From positions 1 to 64,000 of the forward strand of contig NZ_AKJY01000050.1 of the NCBI RefSeq assembly GCF_000282115.1: DNA of 64,000 nt. Reading direction: 5' to 3'. The DNA is from Chryseobacterium populi (GTDB taxonomy: Bacteria; Bacteroidota; Bacteroidia; Flavobacteriales; Weeksellaceae). This document shows, piece after piece, positions 25,591-35,239 of this stretch. Position 1 is the stretch's first letter. The number at the start of each line of letters is the position of its first letter. Below the pieces are notes generated by a model. The model was not told where the DNA came from. It ran no database searches and saw nothing but the letters and a program-made list of their open reading frames with translations. Position numbers and translations under genes: made by a program.

Positions 25591-26657
25591 GGAACAATCA
25601 CTGTAAAAATATAAGCCGCCAGGTTGACCAGTAAAACCGTTCCGTAGAGGACATTTGTTTTTCCCCTGCTTAAAGACAGCATGACGATAAACACAGATAA
25701 AGAGAGCAGAATAATATCTTTTTTATCTAATCCTAAAACCAAAGGGATATCATACATAATACAAACTACCGATACCGCAGGAATAGTAAGGCCTATACTC
25801 GCTAAAGCTGAACCCAGAGCCAGATTTAAACTGGATTGTATCTGATTGCTTCTTGCCGCCCTGATCGCAGCAACACCTTCAGGAAGTAAAACAACGGCAG
25901 CAATGATAACTCCTACAAGAGATTTTGGGGCCCCAAATCCCTGAACCATAGTCTCAATCGATGTGGAAAGCCCTTTAGCCATCAATACTACAATAGCAAG
26001 ACATGCCACAAGAAAAACAAAGCCTATTGAAGTTTTAACCATAGAAGGTATATAAAGCTCTTCAGGATGCTTATCTGGAATAATAAAATAGCTTCTGTGC
26101 CTTACCGTCTGAACCATTAAAAATACTCCATAGATTACCAGACAGGCAATAGAAACAAAAGTGAGCTGGGCTTCATTATAGAAAGGCCCGTTGACGCTGG
26201 ATGTAAAATTGGGAAGTACAAGCGTAAGAACCAAAATAGAAACAATACTTACAAGATAAGTGGTCGCTGAGGTTCTTGCAAAAAACTGTTCATAATACTT
26301 CACCCCACCCACTAAAATACAGATTCCTAAAATACCGTTAAGAATAAGCATGACCGCAGCAAAAACCGTGTCTCTGGCCAGTGTGATCGCCTGATCTCCA
26401 CCGGCCACCATGAGTGAGATGATTAAAGCAACTTCAATAATGGTGATACAAAGCGCCAGAATAATCGTTCCGAAAGGTTCTCCTACTCTATGGGCAACCA
26501 CTTCGGCATGATGAACTGCCGACAACACACTCCCGGTCAGTAAAAGACCTGTAATGACATCATAAATAACACCCCTCCCCGTTAAGCCTGAAAAGTAATA
26601 TCCCACTGCCAGAACAGGAAAAATATAAGTATAATGTAAAAGTTCTTTTAATTTCAT
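25587..26657 (-). CDS. Calcium/proton antiporter (ChaA / CaCA family)
   Basis: A 356-residue inner-membrane protein with about ten to eleven helices. It has the two acidic helix repeats of the Ca2+:cation antiporter superfamily: GEPFGTIILALCITIIEVALI near residue 60 and VVLLPEGVAAIRAARSNQ near 258. It probably exports Ca2+ or Na+ in exchange for protons. Its stop codon overlaps that of the haemoglobin gene on the other strand. No operon partner is evident; the next gene is 65 nt upstream. Confidence 0.9.
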   Translation of the reverse strand: MKLKELLHYTYIFPVLAVGYYFSGLTGRGVIYDVITGLLLTGSVLSAVHHAEVVAHRVGEPFGTIILALCITIIEVALIISLMVAGGDQAITLARDTVFAAVMLILNGILGICILVGGVKYYEQFFARTSATTYLVSIVSILVLTLVLPNFTSSVNGPFYNEAQLTFVSIACLVIYGVFLMVQTVRHRSYFIIPDKHPEELYIPSMVKTSIGFVFLVACLAIVVLMAKGLSTSIETMVQGFGAPKSLVGVIIAAVVLLPEGVAAIRAARSNQIQSSLNLALGSALASIGLTIPAVSVVCIMYDIPLVLGLDKKDIILLSLSVFIVMLSLSRGKTNVLYGTVLLVNLAAYIFTVIVP

Positions 26658-26722
26658 ACGTGTCTACAAAATACAAAAAATCAATGAAATTTGAAATATC
26701 AAAAGAAAATATTAATCATATT

Positions 26723-27058
26723 TTAATGAGTCCAGAAATAATAATCCTGAAAATCGGTGAAAATATGAAACAATAATCCTATACCTATGATCCTGATATT
26801 GCCTTTGAAAAAGAGCATCAAAAAATACACAGCAAGAGCATAGTAAGAATGTAAAAAATGAAATCCCACACTATTTCTTGAAGGGTCAAAAACAGGGTTT
26901 GCAAACAGATGATCAAGATCGATCAGCATAGTAGCCAATAGAATAAGATAAACTTTCTTCCAGTTTTCACGATAAAAAACCAACGCAATAAACACCGGAA
27001 AAACCAGATGTAAAAAGTAATGAACAAAGGGTTTTATCAATATCGTTTCTGAGAGCAT
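26723..27058 (-). CDS. DUF6122 family small membrane protein
   Basis: A 111-residue membrane protein with three to four helices. It has the motifs DLDHLFANPVFDPSRNSVGFH and FHIFTDFQDYYFW. These His/Asp patterns resemble the LexA-binding/inner-membrane metal-dependent hydrolase-like DUF457 proteins and fit the Bacteroidota family DUF6122. The function is unknown. It lies 35 nt after the 412-residue membrane-anchored gene on the same strand. Confidence 0.8.
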   Translation of the reverse strand: MLSETILIKPFVHYFLHLVFPVFIALVFYRENWKKVYLILLATMLIDLDHLFANPVFDPSRNSVGFHFLHSYYALAVYFLMLFFKGNIRIIGIGLLFHIFTDFQDYYFWTH

Positions 27059-27093
27059 GCCTACTTATTAAATTTTGGATTTGAGCAGTTATT

Positions 27094-28332
27094 TTACCAT
27101 CTTAAAATTAATGGCAATCCTCCTTTCCTGGCTTTTAACTTTACATAATAATCCTGTGCTTTATTTCCGTAAAAAATATAATCCATCTCTGAAATTATCT
27201 TTTTTTCAGCAACGCTTAATGTACTGATTGAAGAAACCAGCAAGTTGTTATATTTAATGAAAATAAAGTTTTCTTTTAGCTTTTGGGATGATGGTATCGT
27301 TTTTCTGGTTGATTTTATTTCAAACCCATTTTTATTTCTTGCAATATTATTGGGCTGGAACGGAATGACTGTGAATTGATTCTGAGGGTTAATCCATTTT
27401 TTATTCCGGAAATATTCCCATGTCTTTTCAGGAGCCTTGCTTTGAAGTTCAATCACATAATTGGGCTGAATAATCTTTTGATACGTCTTCTTTTCCACTT
27501 CATTAAAATTATCATCATACCCGTAACTGATGATGGTGTCATTCACCTGCTCAAGCTCAGCTGATGCTCTAATATAACTTATTTCCGAGGAATTGCTGAA
27601 ACTTTTATTAAAAAATCCGGTCAATGTTTTTACATTGGCAGCATCCAGTTCCATTTCTAAAAAGCTGGTCTTCTGCTCTGCCATAGCAAGGATTGAATTA
27701 AAAGCCTTTATTTTTGAGGTGTTTTTTATTTCAATGTCATCAGCATTCAGCTCAATAGAAAAATTCCGGATCTTTTCTCCTGAAATAAATGAAATACTTC
27801 CTACTGTATCATCAATAAATTTATCTGCATTTAAATTCTTTTTCCCGGAAGATCGGAAAAGCTGCTGATTTATATTTTCAAAAGCCAGATCAGAAGTTCC
27901 CAAAATACATTTTTCACCGTCTATTTTAAGAAAAAACTGATCTTTCTGAAAGGTGTTTTTACCTTTGTTTACAAACTTTTGTATTTTTAAAAAAGCTAAA
28001 AACTTCTCGTGATCTTTAACTTCAATGACACTATACCAATCTGAATATCCGGTGTTTTTGAGGTGGAAAATCTGTAAAAAATCAGGAATTTTCACCCCGG
28101 AATCTCTTAACGAATTTTCATCTTTCCTTTTCTTTTTTTCGTCAAACCACAAAGAAGGATGGGTAGTCAGACTGTAAATATATTGACCTCCCAGTTTTTT
28201 CACATCCAGCAAAACCACTACATCTGCATTTCCAGGGATAAACTTTAATGTTTTATTTTTATGGAAAAATATAAAATAAAAGACCAGTGCCAATAGGAAA
28301 ATACATAGTACAATAAGCTTATTCCTTTTCAT
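27094..28332 (-). CDS. Membrane-anchored hypothetical protein, last gene of an unknown operon
   Basis: A 412-residue protein with one N-terminal transmembrane helix (about residues 5-23) and a large presumed periplasmic part. Just after the helix comes FIPGNADVVVLLDVKKLGGQYIY, which resembles the opening of the neighbouring protein (IPGDAAFYMEINGKQLNKK). The shared P-G-(N/D)-A-(D/A) opening suggests two related folds, perhaps DUF3352/DUF4836-like, but I cannot confirm membership. Its ATG directly abuts the stop codon of the upstream gene. The function is unknown. Confidence 0.72.
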   Translation of the reverse strand: MKRNKLIVLCIFLLALVFYFIFFHKNKTLKFIPGNADVVVLLDVKKLGGQYIYSLTTHPSLWFDEKKKRKDENSLRDSGVKIPDFLQIFHLKNTGYSDWYSVIEVKDHEKFLAFLKIQKFVNKGKNTFQKDQFFLKIDGEKCILGTSDLAFENINQQLFRSSGKKNLNADKFIDDTVGSISFISGEKIRNFSIELNADDIEIKNTSKIKAFNSILAMAEQKTSFLEMELDAANVKTLTGFFNKSFSNSSEISYIRASAELEQVNDTIISYGYDDNFNEVEKKTYQKIIQPNYVIELQSKAPEKTWEYFRNKKWINPQNQFTVIPFQPNNIARNKNGFEIKSTRKTIPSSQKLKENFIFIKYNNLLVSSISTLSVAEKKIISEMDYIFYGNKAQDYYVKLKARKGGLPLILRW

Positions 28333-30387
28333 TTATAATATTTGTGGCTTTTTTTCTGCTTCCTGGATTTTATAAATCTCGTCAAACAAATCGAAGAAAT
28401 ACATCAGACTATTTTCGGCTGAATCTCTGATGTTATAATCTATTTCTGTTTGTACGCTTTCTCCTTTTACTTCTGATTTATAATACAGCTCGCCAATATT
28501 TTTTCTCAGCACATCCAGTGTTTTTCTTTCGGAAGCACTTTTGAATTCTTTTTCCAGTCCTATTAAAAGCTTCTGTATATCCAACCTTCCGGATAAAGAA
28601 TATTTAGATGAATCTTTTGCCCATTTTTTAGAAATTTCAGACTGACTTTTTGGGGTGAGGTTATCTGTAGAAGTAGTAAGATATACAATTCCGTCTTTTA
28701 CCGTAAAGTATAACTGATCAAAGTAGCCATTGTTTTTCCCTTCTTCTTTAAATGCATAAAAATCTCCTTTTTTAGAGAAGTTTTTAGCTAATTCTTTATT
28801 TGTAATTAACAGATTAAAAACACGGCTCCAATATTTCTCATTCTCTGTAGCGAAAGCAAAAATGAAATTCGGGATCATAACTTCCTTCGTTTTTTTCACT
28901 TCTTTTTCGTTATAATCATCATCGTAATCATAATCTGTATATTCTACCGTTTTTGGTTTTAGTTCATTTAAAACAAAAATTCCGTTTCCGGGTGCTATTT
29001 TGGCTATAGCTTCTTCATCAAGAATAATTTTCATGGTTTCCATCATCAGATCCATTTCTTTCTGATATTCACCTTCTCCCGTATCTTTAAGCAGGCTGTA
29101 CATCATATCAAAATACTTAACCCCGTTTACATTGATTGCATAATATCCGATGCTTTTATCATTGATAAGTGCTGTCAGTTTTCTGTTTTTCTTTCCTTTA
29201 TAAACCGATGAAATACTTTTCTGGGTTTCGGCATCTTTGTGCTGATAGTTATTAACCAGCTTTACTTTGTCTTTGTCAAAATATAAATTGTATGAAGAAT
29301 TTGAATTGTATGCTTTTTCAAAAAACCTGCTGAAACTATAGCGTTTCATCATTTTCCCGTAAAGCCCTTCGTTAACTATTCTTCCATAATCTGTATAAAC
29401 AAAGACATCTGAATCCGGATCCCGGAAAGAAAGCATATCCTTAGGGACATCAATTTCCAGATTGGAGCTGAAGTATCTGTCGAATGAATCTTCTGCAAAT
29501 TTTTTCACGATTTTAAACTTCTCTATGCGCAGAGAATCCATTTCTTTTTGGAATGCGATGTCTTCTTCGGTTCCTACAGCTTCCGGTTCTTCCATTTCGG
29601 GAGCCGGTGAGGCCTCATCATGATTTTCTGAATATTCCGTATCTGTTGTGTCTTTTTTTTCTTCCGGATACTGATGGTGTTTTTCCAGATATTTTATATC
29701 CTTCTGAATTCTGGCAATTTCAGCATTATTATCTTTGATATTGTCTTTTAAATATTTGATGTCATCTTTCAGGTACTGTATTTCTTCTTTATAGTCAAAC
29801 GGTTTTTCCGGTTCTTCGGCATAAACGCTGTCAATGGCAACAACAGCACTGTCTGCAACAACTGCAACACTATCTGCCACAGCTTCATCCAGCCACAGAT
29901 CTTTCTGAGGCTTATTATAGTTTATCATGCTGAGAACAGCCCGGTCGCCGCTCCATGCAACGAAAACGTCATCGTCTATATCAACATAGGAATAATTGTT
30001 TCTCTTAGAAATCTCCAATCCTTTTTTCTTTACAGAATTAATAAATTCCTGGAATTTTTCTTTGTTATCTAAAATAAAATGAGTCGTGTACGTTTGCACA
30101 GAATCATTAAAGGCAGCATAATGATATTGCGTGGCATCGTATTTAATCCCCGTTTTGGAATAATCATTCCATGAAGGTTTTTCTTTATTTTTTTTATCTT
30201 TTTTGGTTATTCCCTGTAAAAAAGGATTTAATTTTCCCCAATTCATTTTTTTATTCAGCTGCTTACCGTTGATCTCCATATAAAATGCAGCATCACCAGG
30301 GATTTTCATGCTTTGTTGTGCAAAAGCAAAGGCAAAACCAAAAAGCAGGAATGTAATTATTTGTGTTTTTAATAGAATAGATTTCAT
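28333..30387 (-). CDS. Secreted hypothetical protein with coiled coil, DUF4836-like opening
   Basis: A 684-residue protein with a signal peptide ending FAFAFAQQ. The mature start IPGDAAFYMEINGKQLNKKMNW is of the type seen in DUF4836/DUF3352-like surface proteins. A coiled coil lies at about 205-240 (IQYLKDDIKYLKDNIKDNN), then an acidic, Pro/Glu-rich linker (about 245-280), then a long mixed domain. It is the middle gene of a three-gene cluster. Location is probably periplasmic or outer membrane; the role is unknown. Confidence 0.72.
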   Translation of the reverse strand: MKSILLKTQIITFLLFGFAFAFAQQSMKIPGDAAFYMEINGKQLNKKMNWGKLNPFLQGITKKDKKNKEKPSWNDYSKTGIKYDATQYHYAAFNDSVQTYTTHFILDNKEKFQEFINSVKKKGLEISKRNNYSYVDIDDDVFVAWSGDRAVLSMINYNKPQKDLWLDEAVADSVAVVADSAVVAIDSVYAEEPEKPFDYKEEIQYLKDDIKYLKDNIKDNNAEIARIQKDIKYLEKHHQYPEEKKDTTDTEYSENHDEASPAPEMEEPEAVGTEEDIAFQKEMDSLRIEKFKIVKKFAEDSFDRYFSSNLEIDVPKDMLSFRDPDSDVFVYTDYGRIVNEGLYGKMMKRYSFSRFFEKAYNSNSSYNLYFDKDKVKLVNNYQHKDAETQKSISSVYKGKKNRKLTALINDKSIGYYAINVNGVKYFDMMYSLLKDTGEGEYQKEMDLMMETMKIILDEEAIAKIAPGNGIFVLNELKPKTVEYTDYDYDDDYNEKEVKKTKEVMIPNFIFAFATENEKYWSRVFNLLITNKELAKNFSKKGDFYAFKEEGKNNGYFDQLYFTVKDGIVYLTTSTDNLTPKSQSEISKKWAKDSSKYSLSGRLDIQKLLIGLEKEFKSASERKTLDVLRKNIGELYYKSEVKGESVQTEIDYNIRDSAENSLMYFFDLFDEIYKIQEAEKKPQIL

Positions 30388-30401
30388 GGCTTAGGATTAA
30401 A

Positions 30402-31070
30402 TTATTGGAAGAGGATATTATTTTGTAATTGTTTTTTCTGAATGATTAAATCTAAAATATTCGCTTCCATCTTCACCGCTTTTTTATTGGGAGAAAGCAG
30501 GTAGGCAGCATTTGTCTGAGATTTTATCATATTTTCAAACTGCAGCACAGAAGTGTATCTGGCATTATTAAAGATTTCTTTATCTGCCTTACTCATCTTG
30601 TCATAATCATTTTTGAAGGTATTTATTTTGTTTCTGGTAAATGATTTATTCCCTGCATTTTGACTGTAGATCTGCGTAGGAACCATTTTCCCTATAATAT
30701 TTTTATTTTTTAACTGTTCCAGCCCGGCATTGATATTTTCAATTTTTTTGAAATTACAGCTCAATTTGATGATATAATTATTAAAATCCATCGTTGTCTT
30801 CACATTGCTGATCCCCGGTGTTGCCCTGAATATTTTTGCCGCTTCATTGATTTTATTTTCAATTTCAGATTTTTTCGGAACTTTTTTCCCGTTCACTGTC
30901 TCCATTTTAGAAATGGAAGCCAGCCGGGTTTTACTCTTGCTTGCATTCAGAATAATGGTATATTCTCCGGTTCCATCTGCTTTTACATTGACTTTATCTA
31001 AAATGTCAAAACAACTTGTCAGCAATAACAGAGGAAATAACAGAATAAACCGCTTGAGAAAAATTTTCAT
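30402..31070 (-). CDS. Lipoprotein, first gene of the unknown operon
   Basis: A 222-residue lipoprotein with lipobox LLTSC (Cys20) right after a short signal sequence. It continues FDILDKVNVKADGTGEYTIILNASKSKTRLASI, a pattern seen in Bacteroidota lipoproteins with a repeated N-terminal beta-hairpin. The rest is Lys/Asn-rich with no motif I know. It precedes the 684-residue gene by 14 nt. A -7-like box TAGTTTTG on the minus strand lies at 31088-31095. Confidence 0.72.
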   Translation of the reverse strand: MKIFLKRFILLFPLLLLTSCFDILDKVNVKADGTGEYTIILNASKSKTRLASISKMETVNGKKVPKKSEIENKINEAAKIFRATPGISNVKTTMDFNNYIIKLSCNFKKIENINAGLEQLKNKNIIGKMVPTQIYSQNAGNKSFTRNKINTFKNDYDKMSKADKEIFNNARYTSVLQFENMIKSQTNAAYLLSPNKKAVKMEANILDLIIQKKQLQNNILFQ

Positions 31071-31087
31071 GATTGAATTTTAAAAGA

Positions 31088-31095
31088 CAAAACTA
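31088..31095 (-). promoter_or_regulatory. Candidate -7 box of the three-gene envelope operon
   Basis: TAGTTTTG on the minus strand matches TAnnTTTG, 17 nt ahead of the lipoprotein ATG. No -33 TTG is seen at 19 nt. Confidence 0.4.
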
Positions 31096-31146
31096 CTTAA
31101 TTCTATTTTAAAATGCTTTGTACCGATTGCTATTTTGAATCCTGTA

Positions 31147-31872
31147 CTAATTAATTCTGCCTTTAAGATAATCCTGCCTTATTTCTTCATCAAGTTTTTC
31201 GATGGCATATCTAAGGCATGTCCTGGGCATTTCTTTGTAGTATTTATTTAAATAGTTAATTAATTCCATTTCATTTTTCTGTCCCATTTCTCTCAACAGC
31301 CACCCATTTGCTTTGTGCATCAGGTCGTGGGAATGCTTTAAATTATTGGTAACAAATTCTTTCGTCAGCTCAAATGAGCCTTTTTTCACATAATGCATGG
31401 TTCCAACCACCGCAATTCTTTTGTGCCACATTTCTCCGGAAGCCGAAAGCCTTCTCAATAACTCTTCTTTCTTATTTTCAAAGGCATATCTGCCTAAAAT
31501 TTTATAACAGCTTGAATCTACCAGGTCCCAGTTATTGACATATTGTAAATGCTCAAGATAAAAATTGACAATTTCATCTTTTACAATCTGATCTTTTGTT
31601 TTTTCAAATTTAGAAATCAGCATAAATAAAGCCGTAAGCCTGTGTTCGTGATATTTTGACGAAAGCAGCTTACTCAGATCATCCAAAGAAATTTTTGAAT
31701 AATATGCTCTGGCTACAGACCTCTGATCCGGAACCTTCACTCCTAAAAACAGATCACCTTCAGCATATTCTCCTTTTCCTGTTTTGAAGAATCTGGGGAA
31801 AAATTCTGCTTTTTCAGGAATGGATAAAACGGCCAATGCTTCCTGTATTTCCTTGACGATACTACTACTCAT
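31147..31872 (-). CDS. DNA alkylation repair protein (AlkD-like HEAT-repeat glycosylase)
   Basis: A 241-residue all-helical protein of the AlkC/AlkD family, which excises alkylated purines with HEAT-like repeats. Key residues typical of AlkD are present: Trp and Asp in YVNNWDLVDSSC and the Arg in MWHKRIAVVGTM. The opening FFKTGKGEYAEGDLFLGVKVPDQRS is also characteristic. It is the last gene of the hflX-DUF4919-antiporter-AlkD run, 14 nt after the antiporter gene. Confidence 0.93.
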   Translation of the reverse strand: MSSSIVKEIQEALAVLSIPEKAEFFPRFFKTGKGEYAEGDLFLGVKVPDQRSVARAYYSKISLDDLSKLLSSKYHEHRLTALFMLISKFEKTKDQIVKDEIVNFYLEHLQYVNNWDLVDSSCYKILGRYAFENKKEELLRRLSASGEMWHKRIAVVGTMHYVKKGSFELTKEFVTNNLKHSHDLMHKANGWLLREMGQKNEMELINYLNKYYKEMPRTCLRYAIEKLDEEIRQDYLKGRIN

Positions 31873-31886
31873 TGTGCTTTAATTAT

Positions 31887-33173
31887 TTAATGATTTTTAT
31901 CTAAAGCAATACTTTCCTGCTCCTCTTCTTCTTTTGCAATCTTATTAGGATTGGCCACTTTCGCAATGGTAAGCCCCTGAACAATAATAGAAAATACTAC
32001 GACACAATAAGTAATGCTTAAAATAGTTTCACTGTACTCTCCTTTAGGAATAGACATCGCCAAAGCAATGGAAACCCCACCCCGGATTCCGCCCCAAACC
32101 AGCACTTTTACCGTCTGCGGGCTAAACCTTGTCCTGAAAGACATAAACCTTGTAGGAATCCAGATGGAAGCAACTCTTGCCAATAAAACAACAACGATCG
32201 CCATAAGCCCCGGAATGATAAAGTGGCTCAAATCTTTGATCATTAAAAGTTCAAAACCGATGAACAGGAAAAGAACGGCATTCAGGATTTCATCTATTAA
32301 TTCCCAGAACTTAATCAGATAATCCTGGGTTATTGATTTCATTTTAAATTTCACATTAAAATTACCCATAAACAATCCTGCAGCAACCATCGTCAGCGGT
32401 CCGGAAATATGCATTTGTCTGGCGATAAGATAACCGCCCATTACGACAGAAAGCGTTACCAGAACAGAAATAATATAGTCATCCACTTCACGCATCAGCC
32501 TTGAGGTGATCCAGCCCAGTAAAACACCCAGTAAAAGTCCTCCACCTGCTTCTTTAATTAATAATAAGCCTATACTTTCAACACCCAGATCCACTTCTTT
32601 TCCGACTGCCAGCTGCAAAACGACAGTGAAAACCACAACCGCCATACCATCGTTAAAAAGAGATTCTCCGGCCACTTTTGTTTCCAGTGATTTTGAAACT
32701 TTCGCCTGTTTTAAAATGCTTAAAACGGCCACCGGATCGGTAGGTGAGATCAATGCTCCAAAAACCAGACAGTAAATAAACGGAATCTTAAACCCTACAA
32801 AAGGTAATAAATAATACATTCCGAAGCCTACCACAAAAGTGGAAATCACAACTCCTGCTGTAGAAAATATCACTACCGGCCGGAACTGTTCCTTTAAATC
32901 GTTGATATTGATATGAATTCCTCCTGCAAACAGAAGAAAATTAAGCATTGCTCCCATCAGAACTTCTGTAAAATCAATCCCGTTCATCAGGTTATTAAGA
33001 TGTCCGAAAGTTCTTGGCAGAAAGCTTTCTCCAAATAGAACAAGAATAATGGAAACCACAATGGCGATCACCATAATCCCGATCGTACTCGGAAGTTTTA
33101 AAAATCTGTAATTGATGTATGAGAATATGGATGCCAAAACGATTAAGGCTGAAAATGAATAATATAATTCCAC
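31887..33173 (-). CDS. Monovalent cation:proton antiporter (CPA1/NhaP type)
   Basis: A 428-residue inner-membrane antiporter with about twelve helices. Diagnostic motifs are FGALISPTDPVAVLSILKQ (helix with the conserved Asp), GESLFNDGMAVVVF with the ion-binding Asn-Asp pair, and the C-terminal VWGGIRGGVSIALAMS. It exchanges Na+ or K+ for H+ across the inner membrane. It is preceded closely by the DUF4919 gene (11 nt) and followed by AlkD. Confidence 0.93.
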   Translation of the reverse strand: MELYYSFSALIVLASIFSYINYRFLKLPSTIGIMVIAIVVSIILVLFGESFLPRTFGHLNNLMNGIDFTEVLMGAMLNFLLFAGGIHININDLKEQFRPVVIFSTAGVVISTFVVGFGMYYLLPFVGFKIPFIYCLVFGALISPTDPVAVLSILKQAKVSKSLETKVAGESLFNDGMAVVVFTVVLQLAVGKEVDLGVESIGLLLIKEAGGGLLLGVLLGWITSRLMREVDDYIISVLVTLSVVMGGYLIARQMHISGPLTMVAAGLFMGNFNVKFKMKSITQDYLIKFWELIDEILNAVLFLFIGFELLMIKDLSHFIIPGLMAIVVVLLARVASIWIPTRFMSFRTRFSPQTVKVLVWGGIRGGVSIALAMSIPKGEYSETILSITYCVVVFSIIVQGLTIAKVANPNKIAKEEEEQESIALDKNH

Positions 33174-33184
33174 TAAATTGTTTT

Positions 33185-33814
33185 TTAAAGGTCTAAATAA
33201 AGTACTTTGATGTATATTTTGCTATTCTCTTTTTCCCATATATCCATTACACCATCTCTCAATGTTTTTGTGCTTCTGGTATAATCCTGCCCTACATTCA
33301 GGAGGTTAAGAAAAATGTATTCATCTCCTACCGAGTTGACATTGTAGGCTGTTTTTTCAGTTTTCCCGTCTCCGGAATTTTTTATAGCGTCTGTTAAAAG
33401 GCGAAGCTGTGCGAGATGGTGTGTAAAGTTGCTTATATCTTTTTTAGAATCATAAGCCCGTAATAAAATCAGTATAACGTCCAGGTTAGTTGGATCTTTA
33501 TCGTATAAAATCTTCCCTAATCTGATGCAGTCGTCAGAATTATTATTCTTAAATGCTTCTGTGAGGCCTTTAAAATCATCATCCGAAGTTGAGACTTTAT
33601 TCTTCTGGAAATTTCTGCCATAATAAAGGTACTGCGCTTCTATGCTATCCAATGATTTGGGAATCCCTTTATATTTGAAAACCAGCCTGTCATGAGGATA
33701 GGGAGATTTTGGATCTTTAATACTTTTTTCTATACTTTTAAAATCGATTTTTGACTTCTGGCTAAAACCAAAAACCGAAATAAAAATAAGCAGAAGGAAA
33801 AAGGGATATTTCAT
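33185..33814 (-). CDS. DUF4919 family secreted protein
   Basis: A 209-residue protein with signal peptide ending FGFSQ. It contains the DUF4919 pattern: an N-terminal IDFKSIEKSIKDPKSPYPHDRL, then LDSIEAQYLYYGRNFQ, and a C-terminal GDEYIFLNLLNVGQDYTRSTKTL. The family is restricted to Bacteroidota and of unknown function. Its start codon overlaps the hflX stop by one base (TAATG), which implies translational coupling. Confidence 0.85.
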   Translation of the reverse strand: MKYPFFLLLIFISVFGFSQKSKIDFKSIEKSIKDPKSPYPHDRLVFKYKGIPKSLDSIEAQYLYYGRNFQKNKVSTSDDDFKGLTEAFKNNNSDDCIRLGKILYDKDPTNLDVILILLRAYDSKKDISNFTHHLAQLRLLTDAIKNSGDGKTEKTAYNVNSVGDEYIFLNLLNVGQDYTRSTKTLRDGVMDIWEKENSKIYIKVLYLDL

Positions 33815-35037
33815 TAATTGTTATTTTCTTCTTCGTCATTGTCAAAATACTCGAAAAGAAAGTCATTGTAAGGAAATCTTGAAATATGAATTTTCATCAC
33901 TTCATCATAGATCATTTTCTTCATTTCCGGAAAGTTTTCTTTCGTTAAAGCCGAAATAAATACCGTTGGATACTTAGATTTGCCCATCCAGGTTTTCTTC
34001 CATTCTTCCAGAGAAATATTTTTTCTGGTAGCAGGGGTCAGGTCATCTTCATCCTTTTTTTCATAGCTGAAATCATCGATTTTATTGAAAACCATAATCA
34101 TTGGCTTCTGATGCGCATTGATTTCCATTAAAGTATGATTTACAGATTCGATATGGTCTTCAAAACTTTCGTGAGAAATATCCACAACATGGATCAGCAG
34201 ATCCGCCTCTCTTACCTCATCCAGAGTTGATTTAAAAGATTCCACCAATTGGGTGGGCAATTTTCTGATAAACCCTACAGTATCTGTCAGAAGAAACGGC
34301 AGGTTTCCGATAACCACCTTTCTTACGGTAGTATCCAGTGTTGCAAACAGCTTGTTTTCAGCAAAAACTTCAGATTTTGACAAAGCATTCATCAAGGTAG
34401 ATTTTCCCACATTGGTATATCCTACCAAAGCAGCACGAACAACTTTTCCGCGGTTATTACGCTGTGTTGCCATCTGCTTGTCAATGGTTTTCAATTTATC
34501 TTTTAACAGGGAAATTCTGTCACGGATGATACGGCGGTCGGTTTCAATTTCCGTTTCCCCGGGGCCTCTCATCCCGATACCCCCTTTCTGACGTTCAAGG
34601 TGGGTCCACATTCTTGTCAGCCGGGGTAAAAGATATTGGTACTGTGCCAGTTCCACCTGAGTTCTTGCATAGGAAGTCTGGGCTCTTTGTGCAAAAATAT
34701 CAAGGATGAGGTTGGTTCTGTCAAGGATTTTAATTTCTATTTCTCTTTCCAGGTTTTTCAGTTGGGAAGGAGATAATTCATCATCAAAAATGACAGTTCC
34801 TATTTCGTGTTCTTTTACGTATTCTTTTATTTCCTGGGCTTTCCCGCTTCCAATAAAGGTTTTGGAATCAGGCTGAGTTAATTTTTGAGTGAAACGCTTT
34901 TGTACGGTTGCTCCTGCTGTGAAAGCCAAAAACTCCAATTCATCCATATACTCCGTCAGTTTTTCTTCATCCTGGTTTTGTGTAATAACGCCTACCAAAA
35001 CAGCATTCTCGTAATTATGTTCTTTCTTTTCTAGCAT
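33814..35037 (-). CDS. hflX: Ribosome-associated GTPase HflX
   Basis: A 407-residue GTPase that binds the 50S subunit and splits stalled ribosomes. It has the N-terminal HflX domain with FIGSGKAQEI and a glycine-rich linker GIGMRGPGETEIETDRR. The G domain follows: G1 GYTNVGKST (206-214), G2-like ATLDTT, G3 DTVGF, G4 NKID. The start at 35037 is chosen because it gives the family's usual N-terminus; 26 upstream in-frame residues are Cys-rich and look non-coding. Confidence 0.95.
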   Translation of the reverse strand: MLEKKEHNYENAVLVGVITQNQDEEKLTEYMDELEFLAFTAGATVQKRFTQKLTQPDSKTFIGSGKAQEIKEYVKEHEIGTVIFDDELSPSQLKNLEREIEIKILDRTNLILDIFAQRAQTSYARTQVELAQYQYLLPRLTRMWTHLERQKGGIGMRGPGETEIETDRRIIRDRISLLKDKLKTIDKQMATQRNNRGKVVRAALVGYTNVGKSTLMNALSKSEVFAENKLFATLDTTVRKVVIGNLPFLLTDTVGFIRKLPTQLVESFKSTLDEVREADLLIHVVDISHESFEDHIESVNHTLMEINAHQKPMIMVFNKIDDFSYEKKDEDDLTPATRKNISLEEWKKTWMGKSKYPTVFISALTKENFPEMKKMIYDEVMKIHISRFPYNDFLFEYFDNDEEENNN

Positions 35038-35239
35038 TAATTTCTTTACTATTATATGAGATTTACAAGTTAATATTTTTAAACAGAAAATGCAAGAATA
35101 TCTTAACCTTAGCAATGATTTAACACTAACTTAAATTTATAATATTGTTGATTTGCATATTTTTAATAACTTTATGAAAGAAATTTTTACGTTTTATTTC
35201 TTAAAATTTAAAAATTAATAAAAATAACATCCAAAGCTC

